Source of the DNA: Dasypus novemcinctus
Taxonomy: Eukaryota; Chordata; Mammalia; Cingulata; Dasypodidae
Direction of reading: 5' to 3'
NCBI RefSeq assembly: GCF_030445035.2
Contig: NC_080675.1
Location: forward strand, 67,968,544 to 68,032,543
DNA: 64,000 nt
A model generated the notes under the pieces. It did not search any database. It had not been told where the DNA came from and saw only the letters and a list, made by a program, of their open reading frames with translations. Each line of letters begins with the position of its first letter. The stretch's first letter is position 1. Shown one piece after another: positions 41,701 to 51,800 of the stretch. A program made the translations under genes and the position numbers.

Positions 41701-44700
41701 AAATTCCTCATAGAGAGCACATGATATCACACATCTTTCAAAGAGAACCACAACTCGTTCATGAGTCCCATTTTCTATTTCAAATTCTAAGTATTCTTTC
41801 CAGTTTTTCAGCTGTGCCTTTTCCAATGGCTTCACATGAAAATAAGGTCTCTTAATCTATAATATGACATGACAATGAAAGTAAACCAATACCAACAATC
41901 AAATATGCATGAATAATGTCATTTAAAATATAAATGTAACTAATCAGAAATTTTAAAAGATCACAATATTTTAAAGTCACATGTCTTAAATTACTTAGAC
42001 TTTATGAATCACTGCAATGGAATTTGTTTTCCATATTTTCAGTCATTTTAATTACACAATTTTTTAATTTTCAGGCAAATTTATTTCTTTTTGAATATTT
42101 AAAAATTGAAATACAGTCACAGAAAGCAGATTAATAACTGCCTTACAACCAGGGGTGAAGTTAAGAGTAAATGACTAGAAAGAGGCAAGGGAACTTTTTG
42201 GGGTGACTGAAATGATCTATATCTTGCTAACACTCATTTTGCCATACACTTAAAAAGGATGCATTTTATTTAATGTAAAGTATAACTCAAAGAAGGTGAT
42301 AAAATTTAAATAATTATAATTAAACAGTTGAACTCAAGCATATAACTGCAAATCAAGTAAGTCTCAATTCAACATGATTCTAAAATAGGCCATGGAAACT
42401 TGATAATGGTAGCAATAAATGGAACGTCGTAAGTTATTTAAATAAGCTAAAATAGAGAAGTAACAAAAACATGACTATCAAAGCTGAAAAAAATTCTATT
42501 CCTATCTTATTATTCTGAAGATTATTACAAAACAAAACTTACACCTTCTTCAAATGTCCATCTTTTACTAACTTCATGCTCATTATAATTAAACATTTCT
42601 TGATGAATTTCAATGATTCTATGTCTCATGTTTTCTATTTCAGTAATTAGCTTAAGAGGAAAAGAAAAATTTAAATTAGAAGTTACATACTGAAAATTTC
42701 CAATATCACTTGTGTTTACCATTTAAGTATTATCCACAGAAACTTTTATCTTAGAACAGTGGTAGTTCTTAAAAAATTATGTATAATTTACAATTAACAT
42801 TAGATTTGTAAACAAATTTGTGATAAGCTACTTCCTCATCTGTTATTTTAAACAGGATTAGTAGATCAAAACCTAGGTAAAATATTCCTTCTAGACTAAG
42901 TTATTTCCAGTTATTTACTAGTAAACACTAGTAAATTAAATGCTCTACTATAAATCTATATTTCATCTATAGCAACTAAAAAGTACCTACTTGTCTTAAT
43001 CAGAAATTTAACTTTAAAGGAGGTACAAGTCAATGGACAAAGAACCAGCCTTAATCTAAAACTATACTACACATGAAGTCAAGGAATAAAGGTCTAGTTT
43101 CTTATGCACTGAAGGACTTTTGGATAAGTCTAGTTACCTTTGCTGGATCAGTTATATCTTCAATTCCTGATGGTAGATCATCACCAGGAGGACCATCATC
43201 ACCACTGTGTCCGTTTACAGAAGCTAATTCTCTTCGAAGCTGGATAAAATGCTCACCAGTTAAAAGATCTCTAGGTAAATTATTCTGTACATGTTCTTTA
43301 AATCTAAAGGAAGACAAGAAAAATACTTCAAAAATTTGAATACTTTTAGATCCCTACTACACATTATTCTTTCGAAGGTCTGATTAAAACAAAACTACAC
43401 CCTTCTCCTTCCTTTTTATAGTAAAAGCCTACCACTTAGAACAGTCTACACACATCTTTATTTCCTTCCTGCCTTTGCAGTGAATGGAGAAGGCAAGGAG
43501 ACAAAGTCAAATTCCAGTTCTGTCAGTTGTTAACTATGTGACTTAAAGCAAGGTTCTCCTTTTTCTAAATCTTAGCTTCCTGATCTATAAAATGGGGACA
43601 ATAACAGCATGGAGGAATAAAATATGGATTAGAGAGGACTTACTGGTATTCTACTATAGAACTGTTGTGACTCTATCAATGGAAGAAACAATATCACTGA
43701 TGCAGAGACAGCAGCCATGGTAGTTGCTGAGGGCAGGGAGAGGGAAGAAGAAATGTGATGTGGGGGCATTTTCAAGACTTGGGAGTTGTCCTAAATGATA
43801 CTGCAGGGACAGATGCTGGACATTATATATCCTGCCATAACCTACACTGAATGAACTGGGGGAGAGTGTGAACTACAATGTAAACTATAATCCTGGCAGT
43901 GCAGCAGTGATCCAAAATGTTTTCACTAAATGCAATGAATGTGCCACAATAATCAAAGCAGATGTTGATGTGGGAGGAGTGGGGGGGTGGGGGGTGGGGT
44001 ATATGGAAACCTCTTACATTTTTTAATGTAACATTTTTTGTGATCTGTGTATCTTTAAAAAAAAAAATTTTTTTTAATAAAAACTTACTTTGCAAAAGCT
44101 ACTGTAAAATTCAGTGTTACTCTATATAAAGTACCTGGCACTTATACATAATCAACAAATATTTGCTGTTCCCTCCCTACCTCCAAACTCTTCAATCCAT
44201 GCAGTCTGTGCCCACTACTCTGCTGAAATTGCCCTAATTAAGGTTACTAATTAACTCATATGCAAAAATAAACGAACATTTGTTTCATAACAACTCATAT
44301 ACAAAATTAAATGGATACTTGTTTCATAGCATAGCCTCCATCCTAATAACGTTTTCAATAAATGTTGTTAACCACACCTTACTTTTAGAACCTTCCTCTC
44401 TTGGATTTTGAGTTACTACTTTTTTGCCTGATGTCCAAAGCCTCTACATGTTCTTCAATCTCCTTTGAGGGCTCCCCGTTCCTACCTGCCCCAAAATACT
44501 AGTAGTCCTAAAGATTCCACTCTCCATTTCAGTCTATTTTTATTTAACTTTCTGGCGAATCTCATCAATACTAACAACTTGAAATAATACCCATACTGTT
44601 ATGACTCCCAAAACTGTAACTCAAGCCCAAACCTTTCTTCTAAATTCCAAATGTATATCCAATTGTCAACATTCTGCTTAGTTTTAAGCAAAAAGTTTTG

Positions 44701-45815
44701 AAAAAAATATTTTATCCACACATGCCAATTTAGATCAACATAAATTTTAATCAACATCTCAATCTGGATGTATTATAGGAACCTTTTATGCAATATCTCT
44801 CAAACCAAGTGTATCATCTTCATCTACTAATGAATACCCTCAGCATTTCTTAATCTTGATTAATGGTACTGGTGACTACTAAGTTTTCCAGTCCTTTCCA
44901 CGTAGCTTATTTCTTTTATTCTACAGGATTAACAGGTCCTATTGCTTCTACCTTCTAAATTCAACTTCATGCCCTCCTCACTTCTCACCCAGATAAACAT
45001 AAACTGGTCTTTCAGCCTGTAGTCTCAGAGCTCCCAAATCCAACCCAACACAATGAGAAGTGTTTTAAGAAGCAAAAATAAAAACAAAATAGTTAACACA
45101 AGCATATTCCTTTCTTGCTAAAATTACTTCCAAAGCTTTCTATCCCGCATTCAGGCTAAAACTGAATCTCCTTAAAGTGTTCTTTATTCTGACCCAAGCC
45201 TACATCTTCAACCTAATTATTAGACATGGTCTCACATGTACCATATTCTCCAACATTATGGAATTTTTTTCCAAGTTTCTTACAATTGATTTAGGTTATT
45301 GATTCCTCTAAGAAATTCCTTCTCATTTACAAATGAATTAAGACTTTCACAAATGTATACAAAAAAAAAACAAGGAAACAACTCTCCAATGTGTAGTATA
45401 AAAATGAACTGATTTTATATTCAGATATTAAAACTCAAAATTGTCATCAGGATATATGATAAGAAGCTTGAAATAAGATAAAATTGAAACACTGTAACTA
45501 AATTGCTACATTATATAGAAACTTCTTTTAAAATAGTGATAAAATGTGCATTTAAGCAGTTATTTTTCATGAATTTATTTTACTATAAGCAAATGCTTAT
45601 TCAATAAAGACTGGCCTAGTGTCTGTGTTGGGACTTATTCCTAACTATGTTATAGGACACAAAGGATTAAGCGTGAGAAACTGACACACATCAAGAGGAG
45701 AGGAGACATAAATTTAAAACTGTTGGGGAGTGGAAGTGGCTCAAGTGGCTGAGTGCCAGCTTCCCACAGATGGGGTCCAGGGTTCAATTCCCAGCCCCAG
45801 TACCTCAAACACACA

Positions 45816-45849
<34 letters not shown>

Positions 45850-48800
45850 GTTATTAGTACTAAGATAAATGTAAATAAATAAGGTACAGTGATGTCACAC
45901 TGACAGAACAGATAACTCGACTTAGGTAGCTAGAGAAAGTTTCTCAAAGTGGAAATTGGACAAGTATTAGTCATAAAAGTATAAAACAACATGGCCCTTT
46001 GGGAAATTACCAGTATTTGGGTATGTCTAGAGCTTAGGAACCAGCAAGGCTAGACCTGAAGTTATACCAGACCACAAAGTCCTCATGCTAGCTAAGGAGG
46101 AGTTTAGAAATAATATTCAGTGTATATCCAATATACAAGCCTACACTACAGAAATATTTCTATTATATCACACTCAGAATTACTTTTATTTTTTAACACA
46201 TGCCTTTCCCTGTACACTTTTGAGCAACTTGAGGGCAAATCCATTCATACGTAGCTTTTATGGTTTTAATCCCTACAACCTAAATGACATAAACTAGACC
46301 ACTGCAAGTACTAAATAAATTATTTTAAGTAAGGACAGTATGTTGGGCAAAAGAAAACATTTGAGTGATTCTCAATCTCAAAGCAGTTACAAACTCTGAC
46401 TTATTTACACAAACACTACTTGAGAATTTGCTATAAATTGATAAGGAAAGTGGATCTCAATGTTAAGTGGGAAAAAAGAGCAGTATGTGTAATGCAATCC
46501 CACTTATCATTATCATTTTAAAAGCCTAGTGGGATACTCATTCGGAGGGGAATATACCAAGAACTCTGGGACCACACTGTCTAGGTTTCAATATCAACTT
46601 CCAACCACTTACTAATATTGTCATTTTCTAAAAATTTCTGTCCTTCACAGTCCCCACTTCCATAAAGTAGTATGAGGTTTAAGTGCATTATAAAGCACCC
46701 AGAACATAGTAGCAAACACTAAGTGCCTGCCAGCCATATATTTTTTTCTTGCCATAGGTAAGTTCTTGGAATCATAAAACTTTAAGAATTTTTTGATTTA
46801 TGAAAAACATATTTCAGCTCATAAGGCTTTTAATTACCTTTGTATTCATTTGTTCAACAAATATTCATCAAACGACTCTATATGTCAATCCTTGTGCTAA
46901 TAAAGGATTTCAGGAAGTGTTTGTGTAGGTCATAAACCCCTGGAAACGTTCCTACCTTGTCTATTTAATCAAAACCAGAGAGTATAGTCGCAACTTTCAT
47001 CTCCGGAAAACAGATCCAGAATACTTTCACAAATGCCTTGCAAAATCCTCTACATTTTGTATTAAAGAAAAGTTTAGACAATCACTTACTTAAGAAGTAC
47101 CTTAGTTTACAGGATTTAAACACACTATTACTTTTAAAAATGATGACAAAAGTATAAAAAGTATGGCAGTTAATAAAAGCAAAGACTTATCTATACATTC
47201 CTCATACTTTCTTGTTCATAAAGACTTCATGAGTCCATATCAATGAAGTACTTTGAGTATAAACAGACAATAGAACTCAGAAATTATAACACACAGAATT
47301 AACAGTACTCATTAAAAAGAAATGATTGTCTGGATCGTCTGAATATAGGACTTAAATAAAATATATTCTTTTCTGTTTTGGTTATAATGTGATATATGAA
47401 TCCCAAGAATGTATATTTAATAAATCATTAAATTCTAAATATGAATGTACTATGTCCCAGACACTGTGTTAATTTAGCAGCATAAAGATAAAACTAGACT
47501 CTATTTTCTCATTTCTTTGCCACTCTGAAATACCTGACATAAAAGACAAGATTCCTATATTTCCTGACCTAAGACTAAGGAGAGCTGGCCATCTAAAACA
47601 GTAAAATTCATGAATGGTTCACAGGGTATAAAGAACACTGTCAAATTTTAAAAGTAATAAATTGTGATTGTCAAGCAAGAATTACAATTTGTAATTTTTG
47701 TACCCACCTAATAGAATCTTACATAATATTTCAAAAGATTTATAATCCTCAATATGAGGAATTAATTATCCGAGTAAACAAAGATTTTTTTAAAATTATT
47801 TTTCTACGTACCTCTGAAAATGATGACTATATAGTTGTGTTGGAATACCAAGAATACGATCATATATAGCTGTAACTTCTCTTAGGTTTCCCTGTTCATT
47901 TTCCCAGTTTATGTACATTTCCCACAGCCTGTCAGATCGGAAATCTGTTCCTGCAGCTAGAACGGCATGCTCAAAAGTTCTGCAAAATTAAATTACTCTT
48001 AAGTTACCTTTCCAAGATAAAATCACTTTTAAAACAGTATTTCTAAATTATAGAAGTTCGGCTAAATTAAAATTACTTTCAACTGCCTCCCATGCAAATA
48101 TGGATTAAAAGGAAAAAAGAATAAGGTGTGAAAAAAAAGTGAAAAAACAAAGGAAATAAAATCTAAATGTATTTTTTATCTAATTTTATATTACATAAGT
48201 TACAATGGAAAATGTACATATGGCAAAGATAGAAGAAGTCACAGTGGAATCTTCAGTATTTGTGAAACTTGAAATGTTTGTTGAATAGGTTTATTTAAAG
48301 CACAAGAGAGAATTAAAACAATTAAGAATTTACAGAGGGAAGTGGATTTGGCTCAACTGATAGAGCGTCCACTTACCATATGGGAGGTCCAGGGTTCAAA
48401 CCCAGGGCCTCCTAACCTGTGTGGTGAGCTGGCCCACGCACAGTGCTGATATACGCAAGGAGTGCTGTGTGCCAGGCAGGGGTGTCCCCCGTGTAGGGGA
48501 GCCCCACACGCAAGGAGTGTGCCCCACAAGGAGAGCCGCCCCATGCGAAAAAAGCACAGCCTGCCCAGAGTGGCACCACACACACAGAGAACTGACGCAG
48601 CAAGATGACACAACAAAAAGAGACATAGATTCCCAGTGCCACTGACAAGAATGTAAGCAGACACAGAAGAACACACATCAAATGGATACGGAAAGCAGGC
48701 AATGGGTGGGGGAGGGGAGAGAAATAAATAAAAAATAAATCTTAAAAAATAAAAAGAATTTACAGAAAGGCAAATTTTATCTCGGCTTAAGGAATAACTT

Positions 48801-51800
48801 TTTAGCAATAAAAATTATCCAATAAAGAATATAGTAACCTTGTAAGGTAATGAGAATTATACTTGTATTTAAGAACTCTCAAAAGTTCTTCCTGATTCTA
48901 AAATTCCATAATTAAAGTTTATAACAAAAATAGGAATTTTAAAATACCTAACTTATTTCAGAAGATTTCTGTAAGCAATTTTAATCACTGGATTCAATAT
49001 GCCAACAGGATAATGATTTTAAAACTTTTAGAAATGTGTTTCAAAATAACTATCTTAAAATCAAAAGGGATTCAAACAGTTTAAAAGCTCTAATAATTTC
49101 AAATAAAACAGGAAACATAAATTCTAGTATTAGACTGGCAAAAAAATGCAAAGAATATTTTTGTAAAGGGACAATGCAACAGTCATTTGCTTACAAGATA
49201 TCAAAAGAAACTAGGAAGCTATAGTAATTAAAAGTGGCACTGGCTTAGTAACAGAAAAAATGATCAACAGAACAGTATCAAAGAAAACAAAATGGATCAA
49301 TGTGTAAGTAAAAATTTAGTATACAATAAAGGGGGCATTTAAATCAATGCCAAAGAGCAGGACTCTTCAATCAATGGAAGAGAATAAAAGGTAATTATCT
49401 CACAAGAGATTCAAATTAAATGCCAGAAAGATGAATGACTTTTTTAAAAAGCTATTAAAAAACTAGAACACAGGATTTGTGTACATTTCATGAGACAGGC
49501 CTAAGGTACAAAACTGTTAAGTCAATAAAAATTTGAAAATTGATCCACATTAAGGATTTTTAAAAATCTAAACAAAGACGACACACCAAAACCTAAAAAA
49601 ATGTTTAACACATAAAGAATTCAAAGCAAGCGTGTGCACACGTGTATGTGTGGGTGTGTGATGTTTTCAAAAGAGTAGAATAGACATTACTGTCCCTGCA
49701 GAACCCCAATGTGACTCAGGAAATTAATGTACCAGGAATAGAAAATGGGGGTGGGAAAGGTGCAAGGGACTTCAGAAACTAGGTTTATAGGCAGATCAGA
49801 TGACCCTTCTATGAAGAAACTTCTTGGCTTAGGGAAAAGAAACAAGGACACCATCATGGGACCTCCCCCCAAAAAACCTGACAGGACTTCCTACAGTAAA
49901 GTCCTCTGGGCCAGCTGATAATGCTCCATATAAAAAAACAGAGCTTCCACTCAGCTTTTTAATATCTTATCTTTAATATGAACAGAAATCCAGAGATGAG
50001 ACATGTCAGAGATGAAAACTAGCAAACAAAAATTTTCAGAGGAAACAAAGTGCTAGGAACAGAGAAAACTATCATTAATAATCTCAAAGAAAGAAGAAAA
50101 AGATATTGCACCCATGAAACAAGAATAGAAGGCTATTTAAAAAAGGAATATTCAGAGAATAAGAAAGGTTCTTGGCTATTAAAACCCAATACCAGATAAT
50201 AAAATATCCAATACAATGGTGAAGGAATTATTTCAAAAACTTGAAGAGATGAAAAACAGGAAGGCCGTGGTAAGAAAATCAAACTATTAAAACAGGATTT
50301 CTGATAGCCAACTATTAAAGACAACTGAGAAAAGAGACGTATTAAAAAAAAGGATATCCATCATCATAACATTTCTAAGAACAGAAGGACAAGACCACCC
50401 CAGAGTAAAAAGGTCCACTAAGTAAGCACAATGGAAGAGAAAAACACACACACCAAAGTACATCATCATAAAACTGCATTTATACCAGCAATAAAGAGAA
50501 CATCCTAAAAGCTTACCGTAGAGGAAAATAAGACCATTTGAACAGAATCAGGAAGAAGAATGGTATCAGACATCTCAACAGCAACACTAAAAACTAGCAA
50601 AGAATGGAGAGATGCCTTAAAAGCTCTAAAGGAAAAATTATTTTCAATCCCAAATTCTATACCCAGCCATTGACTGTACACTCTCAATAGACTGTATGGC
50701 ATGTGAATATATCTCAATAAAACTTCACAAGGTATGGGGTAGGGGAACCTCCATACCCAGTTAGACCATACTTTGGGAAAGTTTCAGACATACAAAGTCT
50801 ATTTTTTTTTTCATCCAAGCATCTTTTATCAAGAAAGTTCTGGGATATACTCCTCTAAAAGGATAGGCATGGACCAAGAAAGAAATGAGATCTAATAAAC
50901 TGTAATACACAAGGTATGAAACCCTCGAGGGACATAAAGAGATCTTCTAGAATCATGATAATGAGAAATTCCAAGAGAACTGCTGTACAGCAGAACCAGA
51001 AGAGGGCAGTCATCCCGATTACAGGAGAGAGGGTTCCTGGAGGGGCATCTCTAAGAGGGACGTGTAAAAAACAAAACAAAACAAAAATCTGACATGTCTG
51101 ATTATGTGGAAAGCTGTATTTAAATTCTTTTACAAAGCTGATGGAGAATGCATAGAGACTTAAATGTTCAAAGAAACTAGGCAAATGGTACGAAATGGAG
51201 GGATAGGAAGGTATAGCAAGCAATAAATTCCAGGAAAAGAAAAGGCTATAAAAAAAAAAAGACAGTACTGTTACACAACCCAGCTCAGCTGTAAAAAATA
51301 TTTATAGATTAAAAATAATTAAAAAGAATAAAATGAAATGGATTTAATGAAACCTAACCTACAGCTATACTGAAAGAATGCAAGAGTTAGAAGACAGGCC
51401 AAAAGTAAAAAATTCTCATCTACCTTAATAAATACATAATACCCACAGCAAGTGATATATAAAGATAAAGCAGAATAGAGATACTATTATAGATATGGTT
51501 GAAAATACAAGAGAAAATAGCAAAAATATTTGAAAGTCAACTTTAGAAAGTGGTTGGGTAACTGCTTTTTCTTACAGGCAGTTTAACACCAATATGACAC
51601 CTGCTCATAAACTGATAAAAATGAAAATTTAAAAATTACACAGAAAAATTCTTAAATAAGAAAATCCAACAGTAAACCAAATGATATGAATAGGCAATTC
51701 AAGAATGTCACATAAGCAATATGAAAAGATGGTCAACCAGGAGGAACACTCTAGAAATTTGGAAATTAAAACACCGGGATACTATAAGGTAAAAATTTGG

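Noticed and set aside
50355..50375. C-box-like motif in the HAL1 region
   Set aside because: No matching D box or stem; lies in repeat sequence.
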